A DNA stretch of 64,000 nt from Sphaerolaimus hirsutus (GCA_964036195.1 OZ038459.1:22069206-22133205), one strand, 5' to 3'. Shown: positions 32,993 to 44,977, counted from the stretch's first letter. Made by a program: numbers and translations. The notes: generated by a model not told the origin, from the sequence alone.

Positions 32993-33401
32993 TTACATCT
33001 GGGTAAAATGTCTCAGACCCCGCAAAATGCCATGTAAAATGTCAAATGCCATGCAGTGTTTACGGTTATGAACAAAATCATGAGAAATGTCAAAAGACCA
33101 GTAAAAATACAATAAAGGTAGACATTTTAAATGACTTTTGGAACTTTGCATGTTTGACATTTTGCCAGGGGGAAACTCTTCAAACAAGTGACAAACTGAT
33201 GAAAAGAATTCAATTTACAAGTAAAAATACTTGTCACTTCTGAGTTGACTTGTCACACTCACCACTTACAGGTGTAAAAACGTACTGAAAATTGCAAAAT
33301 TTAACTAATTTCTCTTACTGGGATGGGAAGTTATTTATAATTCAGCAGTGATTGACAGGTAATCTGAAACATTTTACCATAATACAATTTCCCCTATTCA
33401 C

Positions 33402-33591
33402 TCTACACACTAGTCTTCAACCAAAACTTTACAACCCCATAAATCAGCTTTGAACACACCTGAGTTTACCAGAATGAAATGTCCGCCAACTTGAATTCAA
33501 AGGGATTCACAATAACACATTATAGTATATTCAAATGCGTTCAATGCTGATTTATGAGTTTTCTAGTTTTTTGTTGAAAACTAGTGTGTAC
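33402..33591. mobile_element. CTAGTGT-family element
   Basis: CTCTACACACTAGTCTTCAA to TTGAAAACTAGTGTGTA, with inverted inner words AAATCAGCTTTGAACACACC and CAATGCTGATTTATGAG. A second, diverged relative spans about 33838-34015. Confidence 0.75.
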
Positions 33592-34663
33592 CCCCCCCCC
33601 ACAAACACATCTGGCGCTCAGTGTGTAAAGTGCGTAAGCTTTGTGTAAGCCTAAATTTCGCTTGTTTACCTCGCAGAATTATGCGAAGTTATCCCCGGCT
33701 TTCTTCTGTGCGAAGATTTTATTTGTATTGGCAAAGTTTGCTCAGCCAATATGGAATGTCGATTTGAGTCTAAATGGATTTTATGAAGTTTGCGGTCGAT
33801 AAAGATGTGTATTTGAGTATTTATTTAGGTATTGCGGCTCTACACACTTATTATTTAGTTTACGGTCGAAATTTCGGCAACCGATAAATCTGTTTACCGG
33901 AATGAAGCATTTTCAATATTAGTTAACAGTATTAGTTATTCATTCAAATTTATTGATTCATTCTAACCTGATTCGTCAGTTTCCAAAATTTCGGCTGTTC
34001 TGCTAGTGTGCCCGTGGCGATTTCATTTATTCCGCACTGGTTTGGTTTAGATTATAGATTTTTTCCAAAAAAAATTGGGAAAAATTAAGAAAATACTTTA
34101 ATATTTGTGCACTGGCGTCGAAAGATGTAATTTTATGTTCAAAATCTTTCCAAATATTTTGATGTCGATATATGATAAATATGAAGTGCGTTATAATATG
34201 CGATCAAGTGCTAAAGTAAAGTGGTAAAAAAGTGCAGAAACCCAAATAATGCCTTTTACTGCCACGGAAATCTTGATAAATAAATAATGGCACTTACTAA
34301 ATAATGCCACGGAAATCTCATCAAAATTGTGCAAAGTTGCATGAAGATCATATTTTTAATTCAAAAAGCCAAATACCTATCAAATACCACAAAAATTTGT
34401 CCTGCCATCAAAATGACGAATAAATTCACTCAAATTTAACTTTAAAAAAATCTCGGGCCAGAAAATATGAAAACATCCACTCCAAATCGAAAGTGTGCAA
34501 TATGCAGCAAATGCCGATGCATTTATTTCTGTATGTTACAAAATTTCAAAGAGAAACACCTCAGAAGTGAATAAATAATGCCTCACTTCACTCTGTTTAA
34601 GAGAGATGAGATTTGAGAAATCTAAACAAATAGATCCTGATTTTATATCGAATATCAGGGTAC

Positions 34664-34877
34664 CGTAATCCTTTGAATAGTTCCCAAAAGGCGATTTTAT
34701 TTTTGTATTTTTTTCCGATATCGACATTTGATATAAAGTCGATATATAGTCGATTCTCGAAACTATGAAAAAGATAAAAGTTTTTTTGCACTTTTTATAG
34801 CTTAAAACATCGCTAGAAAGTTTGCTAAACAACTTGCAAATCCTAAATTCCCGAGTAGATTATTCGAGGGAATATGG
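34664..34877. mobile_element. Diverged TA-family element
   Basis: ACCGTAATCCTTTGAATAGT to GATTATTCGAGGGAATATGGTA, with GATATCGACATTTGATAT words inside. The following 35-35.7 kb has nothing I recognise. Confidence 0.5.
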
Positions 34878-35711
34878 TAGTCTTTGTTGCGGACGTAAAA
34901 GGTAAAGGGTTAACAACATCGAGTATTTTATTGTTTCCGTGATTAGAACATAAAAAATCATACGATTTGAGCTAAAATTGTTTGATTTTCATCCTTTTGT
35001 AGACAGTTCAAACACAGAAAATTCCATGGTGGCTAAATTTTGCAATTTATACAATTTTAAAATAGTTACGCAGTCCAGAAACAATTATAACTGCTGGAGC
35101 ATTGAAATGGTTCCCCACAATCAGATCTGGCATTTCTTTTTAAAACAATGTCTAAAAAACGGTTGAAAAAGATAACCGCACCAAATTCGATACTGAATTA
35201 TGGATGAAAAACGTTTTTAGCTACCTACCCTGTTGTTAAAAAAATAGTTTTTAAACACGGTTAAAAAGCACCGGTCATCCCTAATCTCACTATCGTTCCA
35301 AATTAAAAAATCAGATCAACACCCCCCATTGATTTCACATTTTATTTAAAAAAATAAATACCCTGGAACAGAAATAGAACACATTATTCATCCGTTTGTC
35401 TCTAAATTAGCGCACTCAAAACTGTGAAGAGGCAACAAATATTGTATAAAACCAGTTTTAGTATTCAAATATTTGATAAACTATTGAGGCCAAGAATACT
35501 AAAAGCTGTCAAATTACTATTTTTTTCAAAGAAAAGTTATTTTAGTCAAAAGTAAATATGTTTATGTGAATATAGAAAAATGATAAAAGTTTCAGAAAAA
35601 AATAATTCAAGTTACATTTTGGTTTCATTTTTTTTCCAGCGAACTAAATAAAAACAAGAACATCTTTTGAAGATAAGATATTTGTCATAAATCGTTAAGT
35701 TCCGTTTTTAT

Positions 35712-36373
35712 AGCTACACACACACCGGCTCAGTTCAGTTTAATTGAAAATGTTTGAAATGCGTTTCAGTTGACTGGAATAGAATGCATTTACCGTATCA
35801 TTTTGTCGTTGTCAACTAATGCGGCCAGAAATTATAATAAATACCTACATTGCGTCGATCGGAACGCTTTTATAACACACTTTTTTAAACACTTTTATCT
35901 CACAGTTGAAGAACAATTCAATTGACCGGCTGTCAACTAAATAGTGTGTGTGGTTCCCTTATGTCATACACAGGCGCGCTGGCTACTTACAGATTCATGT
36001 TCAAGCTTTTTTGTGATTAAATACACTAATTGCATGTTCACAAAACATGGCTTTTTTCAAATGTGTGCCATAGCTCGATATATATTTTTGTTATCAAATT
36101 ACGTACCTAATAGCGTAAAAGATCAAGGCGCACATTGTTGTAAATAGCTAAAGGCCCTACGCACACTAGTTTTGAACCGATATTTTTAAATAATTGGAAA
36201 ACTCAAAAATCAGCTTTGAACGCATTTGAGTTAACTGGAATGAGTTATTTTTACTCTCCGTCAACTGCAGTTGCCATACACCTTATTCCAGTAAACTCAA
36301 ATGCCATTCAAAGCTGATTTACGAGTTTGTTAAATTTTAAGTTTACTGACAGTAAACTAGTGTGTGCGGCGCC
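35712..36373. mobile_element. Two CTAGTGT-family elements upstream of exon 3
   Basis: About 35712-35950 begins CTACACACACACCGGCTCAG and ends GACCGGCTGTCAACTAAATA, then GTGTGTGTGG. 36153-36373 begins GGCCCTACGCACACTAGTTT and ends AAACTAGTGTGTGCGGCGCC, with inner AAATCAGCTTTGAACGCATT inverted. The second ends only 57 bp from coding sequence. Confidence 0.75.
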
Positions 36374-36429
36374 AATCCGTCAGGATCCCCCCCCCAAAAA
36401 AAAGTGAAAGAAAAAGGAAAAAAACTCAC

Positions 36430-36588
36430 AACAATGGTCGTCGACAGCCGGGCCGCAATTTTCCGCCAAATTGTCGATTTCCGAGCGCTCATCGATGATC
36501 GACAAATTTCCAATCGATAAATAATCTTCTAAACTGAAGATACAACTGGCCAGCGGCTCAAATGAGGCGATAATTGATGAATTGTTTT
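36430..36588 (-). CDS. EGF gene, exon 3 (end of laminin-G-like region, first Cys of EGF 1)
   Basis: Acceptor TTTTTTCCTCGCAG at 36589; donor GTGAGTTTTTTT begins at 36429. Phase 1 in (G + AA gives Glu), phase 1 out. It encodes N-N-S-S-I-I-A-S-F-E-P-L-A-S-C-I-F-S-L, then N-L-A-E-N-C-G-P-A-V-D-D-H-C. F-x-P-L-A-S-C-I-F followed by a Cys some 30 residues on resembles the end of a laminin-G domain (usually F-x-G-C-I). N-N-S-S has an N-glycosylation sequon. Its last T plus GC of exon 4 makes Cys. Confidence 0.82.
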
Positions 36589-37197
36589 CTGCGAGGAAAA
36601 AATGAAATCGGTCCCAGGCAAACTGGCTTGAACTCGGGAACTGAAACTCAGCTTTGAATGCATTTTGGTTTACCGGAATGAGAATTTGACGGTTGTCGGA
36701 AATGCATCATTCTGGTGAACTCAAACGCGTTCAAAAAAGATTTTTCAGTTTCTGAGCTTTCGTTCGTAAAGTAGTGTGCCCACATTTTCTGGCAGCATGC
36801 CAAAACGCCAGAAAATCGAGAACTGTGACTATCGTGGGGGGAATTTGGAACTCGGATGAAAGATTCTTACTATCAAACGAAAATTCTGGGAATAGTAAAA
36901 GATTTTCGTAGAGGCGATTTGTCCAATGTAGTGAAAAAATTGGCTCACGGCCAGCAGCGGAATTTTCAATTTTCCAAAAAAAACGTAAAAATAAAAACGT
37001 GATTTCGCAATCAACTTCATTTCGGAGAAAAAACGTCATTCTGGTAAACTCAAATGAGTTCTAAGCAGATTTTCGAGGTTTCAAGTTTGTTTTTAAGTTT
37101 AAGACAAGTAGCGTGTAGACACAATTCCTCTGCATGTTTTCAGTGGAAAATTTCTATTTCCATTGACCACAAAGCAAAATTGTATTTATACACTGAC
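36589..37197. mobile_element. Intron 2: CTAGTGT-family relative
   Basis: 36640-36785 has ACTCAGCTTTGAATGCATTT with TTTACCGGAATGAG, mirrored by CATTCTGGTGAACTCAAACG and TTCGTAAAGTAGTGTG. A half copy follows near 37037-37110. The rest shows no feature. Confidence 0.55.
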
Positions 37198-37364
37198 CTG
37201 AATTGATAAAATCATCATCCAACTGAATTTTTAACGGTCCTTGAACGCTGTCCCTGCCTCTGTGGGTATTGTTTACAGTGTTTGGTAGTTTTACATTTAC
37301 AAAAAATGGCTTGGAATAGTGCCAAATGTAGGGTTTTATGGCACAAGTCATCTTAAGCGTATTA
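37198..37364 (-). CDS. EGF gene, exon 2 (laminin-G-like region, middle)
   Basis: Acceptor CAATCAGCTAG at 37365 (the only non-CAG acceptor used here); donor GTCAGTG begins at 37197. Phase 2 in (AG + T gives Ser), phase 1 out. It encodes N-T-L-K-M-T-C-A-I-K-P-Y-I-W-H-Y-S-K, then P-F-F-V-N-V-K-L-P and L-K-I-Q-L-D-D-D-F-I-N-S. Assignment to the gene rests on phase, strand and order more than on domain recognition. CAG three bases upstream would break the frame with exon 1. Confidence 0.72.
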
Positions 37365-37440
37365 CTAGCTGATTGACAATATATAAAAAATATAAAATGA
37401 CATGATGCAGCTTATTTGTATACATTTTCCAAATAATTTA

Positions 37441-37899
37441 CCGTATTACCTCGAATTATCCCCCCCTTGAATTAACCCCCCCCCCCTCGAATTAACCCCC
37501 CCCCTCGAATTAACCCCCCCTCAAAATCAGCTGGGGAAATAATAAACCCCCCCCTCGAAATACCCCCCCCCTTCGGAATGATGTACGTCATGTACATAAT
37601 AAATACGCCATGTATGCAATGTACATGATGTATATTACTGTTTATTTGTATTGCAGCTACACATGGACATGTTTGTGTAGCTAATCTACGTTTTTATGTC
37701 CAAATATATCTTGTTTGGACACATTTATTACTTGTTTTGGGCATGCAAATGCCTACTATTTACTACGATCCTTACGAAAATTTCTGACGAAATAATAAGA
37801 CCCCCCCATGAATAAACCCCCCCCCCCTCGAATTAACCCCCACTCAAATTTTGCTGGCGAAATAATAAACCCCCATGGGAGTATTTCGAGGTAATACGG
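37441..37899. mobile_element. TA-flanked CCGTATTACCTCGAATTA element (intron 1)
   Basis: TA|CCGTATTACCTCGAATTATC to GTATTTCGAGGTAATACGG|TA. Multiple TCGAATTAACCCCCC modules on the left. The interior is nearly the same as 29392 and 63602. Confidence 0.88.
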
Positions 37900-38130
37900 T
37901 ATTCAGAATCAGCTTGCTCAAGTACATTTTGTAGAAGAAATGTTCTGAGTCAAGTGCTGTGTCCCAAAAAAAGCTTCGAGTCATAAGTGACAAGAAGACT
38001 TTGTAACTTTTTGCAATTTTAATGTGTCATTATTTTTCCACGTGCACATCCCCTATTACTAACCACTTTCTTGTCACTTTTTATCACTTAATCAAGTGCT
38101 GAAAATAACCCAACCCTAAAAAAATGTAAC

Positions 38131-38369
38131 CTGATCCACATCCACACAACACCCATTTCTGCAGATGCTCTGATAATCAAGGAAACTGGGTGTCCAGAAA
38201 TGGGCCCCAGCAAAAGTTTGCCACCATCTTGATTTGGAGCAATTATGGCCAAACGCGACTGGAGGATATTTTGGGTTTGTCCATTTCTGGCTTCAGGAGA
38301 AATTATGACATGCTGGGTGATCGATTTTACAGGGTGGTCCGGATTTGATGGTTGAGTGGAAAATGTCAC
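38131..38369 (-). CDS. EGF gene, exon 1 in window (start of laminin-G-like region)
   Basis: Acceptor AAATTTCCAATTTCCAG at 38370; donor GTTACATTTT begins at 38130. Phase 0 in, phase 2 out, 79 full codons. It encodes V-T-F-S-T-Q-P-S-N-P-D-H-P-V-K, then S-R-L-A-I-I-A-P-N-Q-D-G-G-K-L-L-L-G and V-V-W-M-W-I. Alternating hydrophobic strands ending in L-L-L-G-P are compatible with a laminin-G or other concanavalin-like fold, but the match is weak. The preceding exon was not identified with confidence. Confidence 0.7.
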
Positions 38370-38429
38370 CTGGAAATTGGAAATTTATTTTTTTACCTAC
38401 ACGTATTTAATTAATATTCAAGATATTTT

Positions 38430-39145
38430 CAGAGTTGTTAGAATTACTGAACTTTTTTAAAAGTATATGTAAATGTAAAGTATTTATTTTTTACTCATCA
38501 CAATGTATAGAAAACGTAAAATACTTTTTTTTACTCGTACGCACGCGTAAATGTGAGTACAAATTTTTTCCAAGTAAAATGCAAAAGGGAACACTTTTCT
38601 TTGTAGAATATGTAGAGCTGGGTAGGTTTTCGAAATATTTAACCCCCCTCAAAATGGCCTCTACGAATTACCTAATAGACCCCATCGAACCCCCCCCCCC
38701 CCCCCAATTGGGTGTAACGAGAATGTAAATATCAAAACTTTCAGTTTGTGTTCTGTGAAATGCAGGACACCGTTAAAACAATGACTGCGTCACGCTAGAC
38801 CAGCGTTTACATCATCTCTATTTACATACTTAGGTATATATTTATGTACATAGCACTTATTTTCCCATTTTTCTACCTCGGCGTATGTTACAAACAATGA
38901 ATTACCTAGTACCTATTACCGGGGTTTGGGGAGTTTCGAGGAAATAGAGTACATTGCAGTGAGTCACCTTATAAATATGTCCCTCATTGCATTCTCAGAA
39001 ATACATTTTATTTACGCGTATGCTTCAAATATGTACGCGTACATGTGAGTACGTTCCTTTTTCTAAAAGTATATGTAAACGTATTTACCGCGTACTCGCG
39101 TACGCGTATTTTTCGAGTAAACGTACGTACCTTTTAACAACTCTG
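38430..39145. mobile_element. hAT-like CAGAGTTGTTA element with a TA-family element nested inside
   Basis: CAGAGTTGTTAGAATTACTG to ACCTTTTAACAACTCTG. Perfect 8-bp duplication GATATTTT at 38422-38429 and 39146-39153. A diverged C/G-run element (CCCCCCTCAAAATGGCC ... AGTTTCGAGGAAATA) sits inside at about 38640-38950. Another small TA-family copy follows at 39167-39310. Confidence 0.9.
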
Positions 39146-39581
39146 GATATTTTCACCATGCAGGTATTGCGTATTGCCTCGAAATACCCCCCCCCTCAAA
39201 ATCGAAACAATGAATTTATAAACACCCCACGAAATACCCCCCTCGTTTAACCCCCCTAAAATTCTCACTCTGAAAAAATAAACCCCCTGGGCGTATTTCG
39301 AGGAAATACCGCATATACCTATAAATTTAGCTTTTCAGTTTTTCGCAAAATTTTGCGATAATTTCAGCTTTTCGATATAAATACTCTATATTTTTCAATA
39401 TTTTTGCAATGTAGGTTTTAGAATTCGACTTTTAGACGTCTTTTAGTTGAGACGACATACCATCAAATCAAACTTCAAAAATGTGAAAATTCTGAAAATT
39501 GCATAAATTTTGAAACGTTTTCGATGCACAACCTAGAGTGACGATATAAATTCTGCGGACTGCGGTGAATCCAAAACCAAC

Positions 39582-39641
39582 CGTGGCTGCGAGTGTTGTA
39601 GGTAGAATTTCATCAGCACAAAAGTATACATCGACTAGAGT
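39582..39641 (-). CDS. Possible 60-nt upstream exon of the EGF gene
   Basis: A pyrimidine-rich acceptor (GAATTTTTCACAG at 39642) and a GTTGGTTTTG donor at 39581 bracket 20 codons: T-L-V-D-V-Y-F-C-A-D-E-I-L-P-T-T-L-A-A-T. Phase 0 on both sides fits exon 38131-38369. No domain is recognised and the exon is short, so this is a guess from splice signals. Confidence 0.25.
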
Positions 39642-40058
39642 CTGTGAAAAATTCAAAAATATTCAAAAAAATTGGCTGTGTCAATCACACACAAAATTTT
39701 TACTAAATTCCAATTTTACCTGTTCATCATGGTTCCATAAAGTCAAGTATTTTGTTTGAACTGAAGGGTAACAAAGATATAAAATGACAAATAATATCAA
39801 TAATTTGTAGGGTAGGAACATCATCAATTCAATTTTTCACATAATTAGTGGAAATAATAATCATTCAGGTAGTATTTTCATCTCACGATTAACTTCATAT
39901 AATCAGCCATACTGAAATGTTGTTTCAATGTGTTTTCAAACAATACACAGAAACAAGGTTTATTTTCGAATCGCATATCAGCGAATGTCACTCAATCAAA
40001 TGAGGAAAACCTGATATTCAACCACAGCGCTTTCTAACCCCTCGATTCGTAAGCCAAA

Positions 40059-40711
40059 CATAGTTGTTTAAACGTACCTTTTTACATTTACTCGAAAAAT
40101 ACATATAAAATAGCTTGAGTATCGAGCAAATAGCCAAATACATTTACATTTACTCGCTTTTTGAAAAAAGCATATTAACTTGAAGGTGAACTAGTGCATT
40201 TGAAGGTAAAAAGTGGCAATAAGGTTAGAAAATCAATAAGGTGAGAAATGTAAGAAAATACAAAATTATTTTACTCATTTATTTAGTAATGAGTAAAAGT
40301 GTAAAAAAATTAATTAACATTTTCTTTACTCAGGGGATGAGTAAAAAAGAAATAATTTATGTTTACATTGAAATACCATATTTGCTTGAAAAATCCCCCT
40401 GAGGGATTATTATTTCATCAGACTTTTTTGAGGTGGGGACTATTCGAGGGGGGAATTATTCAAGGGGGGGATTATTATTTCGTCAAACTTTTCAAGCATG
40501 TTTGTATCAAATAGTTTCACGAATTATGCTTTATCAACACAAAAATGTGCCATTTTGGTTCAAATTGGGCAAAACAAATTGATCAACTCTTAAGGGGGGA
40601 TTATTTTTCCTGACTCGTCTTACAGGGGGGATTATTCGAGGGGGGGGGGAATTTTTCAAGGGGGGAACTATTCAAGCAAATATGGTAAGTTCAGTACTTT
40701 CAACAACTCTG
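40059..40711. mobile_element. CAGAGTTGTT-family element interrupted by a TA-family element
   Basis: CATAGTTGTTTAAACGTACC to CAGTACTTTCAACAACTCTG; flanks AAGCCAAA and AAGCACAT agree at 5 of 8. Inside, 40376-40685 (TA|CCATATTTGCTTGAAAAATC to CTATTCAAGCAAATATGG|TA) is a complete TA-flanked copy. Confidence 0.78.
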
Positions 40712-42400
40712 AAGCACATGTGTCATTACTAAACCCAAAGTATCTTGGTTCAAAGCTACAAAGTTTTATTTTAATTCATTTCATAAGATATTGTGTGTCA
40801 TTATTTAACTGACAAAATGTCACAGTGGTCAAATATTTTTGAAATGTGTGTCTGCAGTATATTTTTATAAAAACAATATTTGTTGTAAATAAATGCATGT
40901 AAATATAAGAGTTTTCATTGCAAAATAGTATATTCAAGTGCCATAATGTCTACCTATTACATTATTGTAAATTTTTGTTTGGATCCATATTCAGGCACAA
41001 ATAGTGTTAGAAAAGTGTCAGAAAAATTGTTGGGGTAAATATGCATGAATTTGTAACTATTATAGCTGAAAAATTCACAATGACACTTTTTGGTGACAAC
41101 AAACAATGGGTTACCAAACGGCATACTTTTCTACTTTAATTTGGCTTCAATATCACTATACTTTGGCTTAACAATCGATGAGTTAAATATCGGTAGCTTA
41201 AATATCGCTACACTCTCAACCAAATTGTTTTCGAAATGAATGATTTTCTTGATGCAAGAAGTCATGAAGATCGTGAATACATTAAAACGACCTTGGCACC
41301 GGAAAATATTTGCATATCTTTATGTTCATTTCGTCGGAGTTTTCAAGCGAAAAAAATCACAAATGATTCAGTTTTAGCGAAATTTTGTCGCGGCGATGTC
41401 ACGGCCAGATTCGACATTTAATTTGTCCCAATTTCGATTATTCATGCGTGAACAAAAAAGGGTTCATTGGCCATTGATTTTATTCATGATACTTATTTAT
41501 TTAGTGTGACGCGTGAAAAAATTTCACTCTGATCAAACGGTGACTCGGATTATGGGAAAAATGTGCAAAAACAGCAGAAAATTCAAACCATAGGCAATTT
41601 ATCGAATCCTATAGCAGAAAAAATACAAGCACTATCAGCATCAGCCGCTATGATATTTACCACTTTTTACAATTTTACAATTTCAAAAAACCTAAAGAAA
41701 ATCACCTAGGTATATAAAAACAGACAGAAAAATTCACTTCTCTTTACACACTGCGGCAGATAATTTGAAAATCTACTTTCGATGTAACGATACACAAACT
41801 GAATGTGTAAATACAAGATGATACGCTTCTGTGCACATGTAAAAAGTGATTTTAAACCGGGAAGAGTCATCATTCTGAAATGACCCTTGCTACAGTATGC
41901 CTCTGAATGTGCTGATTTTATGTTTTATATCTCCAATCATTGATTAGTGATAAATAGGTAGTTGACATATTATCAAGTGTTTTCTCTCATAACATTACAT
42001 CGCTTTCACAATCAGTGAATTTGATTTTACATTTAATTTTACAATTGACAATAGGTACAATTTTTAAGTGACTTCATTCATCAAAATACAGTAAAATTTT
42101 GTTTGGCGTTCAGTCCGATCACTACTACATTTTACATATTGCAAATCAAGGGTAATTTTTTGTTGCAGCAAACAATGCAAATTTTTTTTCACATTATTTT
42201 GTATGCCTTTCAAACATTTTGTAAATATGGCCAAAATTTCGACATCTACTATACTTCCACATTCACGATCTTACTGTAGAATGGTAAGCATTTTTGTTTA
42301 CTATACACTGTTTTCTGTATGGGTAAAATAGGAATGTATTTACATACAGGAACAGCAGCAATAAAAGTAAAGAAGGTAGAATGCTGGTTCACCTGTAGTG
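40712..42400. other. AT-rich sequence, nothing recognised
   Basis: No inverted-repeat ends, no exon with convincing splice sites and homology, and no RNA gene seen. A 61-codon plus-strand open frame at 41236-41421 has no family resemblance. Confidence 0.4.
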
Positions 42401-42407
42401 AAACGTA

Positions 42408-43201
42408 CAGGGTGGTTCAGACAGAGAATTGCAAAAATGGTCATTTTGCAAAATAATGATTGCATACAATCTCAGCAAAAATCTCAAAATAATTAACATG
42501 CGATATTTTCTCCTAAAACGAATTAAATCTCTATAGAAAACCTTACCAAAATATAAAAAGTAATATTAATATAAAGAAATCTTTGAGTGGTATTCACACA
42601 CAATGTTTTCTATTTAATTTTGCTATTAGTTTGGCCAAAAGCAATTCAAAGTATAGAAAAAATAATAATTGTAGCAAATTTGAAGCTAAGAAGGCACACA
42701 CATTTGGCCAAACCCTTGGATCCACAGATCAAACATTTTGAAAAATCTACAGATTGTAGACTATGTTTTGCTGATTGAAGTTGGACAAAATAAAATGAAA
42801 TGTTGTATCAATGTGATTCAATCTAATGTATATCAATGGTGTTTAGGGACATCTACCTTTACTACAGCTGGAAACAAGTTGCCAAACTAAATACAATAAG
42901 CATAGCCACATTCATATTTAATTACTGTATTTTGGGAACTTCACTCATGCGAGGATCACACAGGATGACCTCTCATTTCTGGTATCAGAACAACCTTAAC
43001 CAAATTTACTAGTGCATGTGAAAGTATGAGCAGATTTACACACCAAAGGGAGGTACAATTCTAACAGTCATTGCAAAATATTCATTTCACAAAAAAATTA
43101 TTTCCCAGCAAGTAAATACCTGCATTTTTCCACCATCAACACCATTGATTTTAAAAACCGCAAATTGTGTCAAAATAATAAAAGTTACGTGAACCACCCT
43201 G
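42408..43201. mobile_element. Inverted-repeat element, CAGGGTGGTTCA ends
   Basis: CAGGGTGGTTCAGACAGAG on the left and ACGTGAACCACCCTG on the right. Short ends only, AT-rich interior, no matching octamers at the flanks. Confidence 0.5.
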
Positions 43202-43887
43202 CATGCACTTCGCAGGTGTTGTGTTTTGTGCACTGTGCTACATTCGTTTTTTACACGCCTCATGTCATGGGTGATTGGATTCGAAATGCCACTTTCCAGG
43301 GGAGAATGTTTTTTTCTGTGTTTTCAAAATGTGACTACCGTGTGTTTAATATGGTGTCTGGATATTGAATGTGGTGTCTGGATATTGATAATTGGTAAAA
43401 AAGATTTTCTAAATTTTGATGATGTAAGTCATTCATTTGAAAATACCATTTTTTAGTTTCTCACCAATTTTCGATGAACATTTGCAGTTTAACAGATGGG
43501 TATTTTACTGAATAACTGCTGCATTTGTCTGTAGGGGCCAATAAGATGCGCCGAGATTTCCATGCCAACAGTTACAGCTAAAAAATACACCGAACCAATA
43601 ACCAAGGGGGGGGGCAGTCCCGCACCTTGTAAAGTGTAACGTCAAGTGTCAAATTTCATGCATGATGTCAATGAAAATAAAAAGGAAAAGAGTAAAGTGT
43701 ATTTAATTTACTAACCTTTGACCTTTTTAAAAAAAAATTACCAATTTCACATGACACTTGACACTCGATTTTACACTTTACAAGGTGCGAGACCGCCGCC
43801 ACCGTATGTGCATTTGAACATCGTTCCGCGACGCATCAACTAAAATCTGGATGGGAGCCAGTCGGCCCAGTTGACACCTCATGTCAC
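43202..43887. repeat. AT-rich stretch with a TGTAAAGTGTAACGTCAAG palindrome
   Basis: 43614-43795 runs from CAGTCCCGCACCTTGTAAAG to CTTTACAAGGTGCGAGACCG, a relative of the TGTAAAATGTCAAATG family. 43800-43880 holds a right half of a CTAGTGT-family element. 43356-43387 has a tandem GGTGTCTGGATATTGA. Confidence 0.55.
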
Positions 43888-44355
43888 CAGAGTTGTTAAA
43901 AGTACTGAACTTTTTTCAAAGTACACGTAAACGTTAAGTATTTTTTAAATTTTACTCATGAGTAAACATGAGTAAAATACTTTTCGGCTCAGGAAATGTA
44001 AAAGGGAGTATTTTTGACGGATTTCGCCCCAATTTTCACTCAAAATCACTAATTTTATTACCTTTTTGACGATTTTCACCTTCAAATTCACTAGTTCATG
44101 CGTTATTTGCCATTTTAAGCTGTTTAGAATTTTTTCCCCCTATTTTTCGCTTTTTTCTCACTTCTCCTCCATCTATCCCTTGAAAAAGCCTATAACAAAA
44201 CCCATCTGAAATACGTTTTCTGTACTCGAGTACTTTCAAAAAGTATACGTAAAAGTGAGTACAGGTACATTTTTCAAAGTATACGTAAACGTATTTACTC
44301 AGTACTCGAGTATATGCACTTTTTGAGTAAACGTAAATACGTTTTAACAACTATG
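43888..44355. mobile_element. hAT-like CAGAGTTGTTAAAAGTA element, perfect target duplication
   Basis: CAGAGTTGTTAAAAGTACTG to ATACGTTTTAACAACTATG. Perfect 8-bp duplication CATGTCAC at 43880-43887 and 44356-44363. Sub-ends carry ACGTAAACGT and TACTCGAGTA words. No transposase. Confidence 0.93.
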
Positions 44356-44977
44356 CATGTCACTGTCAACTAAAACACAGTGTGGTAGGGCCAATGACCC
44401 AAATTACAAATGCCATGGGAACTATGAATGTTTTCGGGAAGTCCGAATTTAATAATTTATTTGACGCGATAAATATAATGGGATAACTGAAAAAACATTT
44501 CGAACATTGGTTTGCTGGATATTTATTCCGAATATTGAGAACAATTTTGATATGGACTAGAATATCGGCTGTCATTTGATCACTGCAAAAAATCACTTTG
44601 AATTGCTATTAGAGTAAATCTGTCAAAAGTACTCAACTGATATGCGGCAAAAATCTACCGCGGAATAAAATGGCAATTCAAAATGATAAGAGTTAACTGG
44701 GCAAGCTCATACACGTGTTTAGGTAATCAGTTATCCAAAATCATTTACCCACAGGTACTGCAAGCAAAATTTTACCCAATAGGTAACCTATTGTCTAATT
44801 CAGAAAAATAGACATTCAAAAATGGCGCCCGATGTCATTCTGATAGCGTATCAAAAAAGCATGGCGCCATTTGAGAGTATAGCGATTTTTAACCTTCCCG
44901 ATTGGTAAGCTCTCGATTGGTAAGCCAAAGTATGTCGATGGGTAAGCCAAAGTGTATCGATAATAAAGCCACACACG

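Larger units (their letters stand above)
8530..36429. other. 27.9-kb intron 3 of the EGF gene, filled with mobile elements
   Basis: No exon with convincing splice sites was found between 36430 and 8529, and the frame and split Cys codon join directly across it. Annotated content includes hAT-like elements, TA-family elements, a modular foldback, a 1.5-kb tandem duplication and AT-rich sequence. About 14.1-15.3, 16.7-17.3, 17.7-19.6, 31.5-31.7 and 34.9-35.7 kb show only AT-rich unique sequence, small repeat fragments or nothing I recognise. Confidence 0.75.
120..38369 (-). other. Spliced gene: multi-EGF protein with a laminin-G-like region (3' end outside the window)
   Basis: Fourteen minus-strand exons (38131-38369, 37198-37364, 36430-36588, 8468-8529, 8070-8205, 5593-5709, 4951-5075, 4270-4432, 2951-3213, 2734-2859, 2347-2444, 1557-1687, 859-997, 120-253) total 2,059 nt, about 686 residues. 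All junctions keep frame, and split codons regenerate expected residues. Order seen: a laminin-G-like region of about 190 residues, then about twelve EGF-like repeats, two of them short. EGF repeats in this arrangement are typical of secreted or cell-surface proteins such as Crumbs, Eyes-shut, Slit or Notch relatives; I cannot choose among these. No signal peptide, transmembrane segment, start or stop codon is visible. Intron 3 spans 27.9 kb and is full of transposons. Exon structure is seen in the sequence; orthology is not established. Confidence 0.85.

Noticed and set aside
41236..41421. 61-codon plus-strand frame in otherwise unique sequence
   Set aside because: No homology that I recognise and no neighbouring exons; length is within chance expectation.
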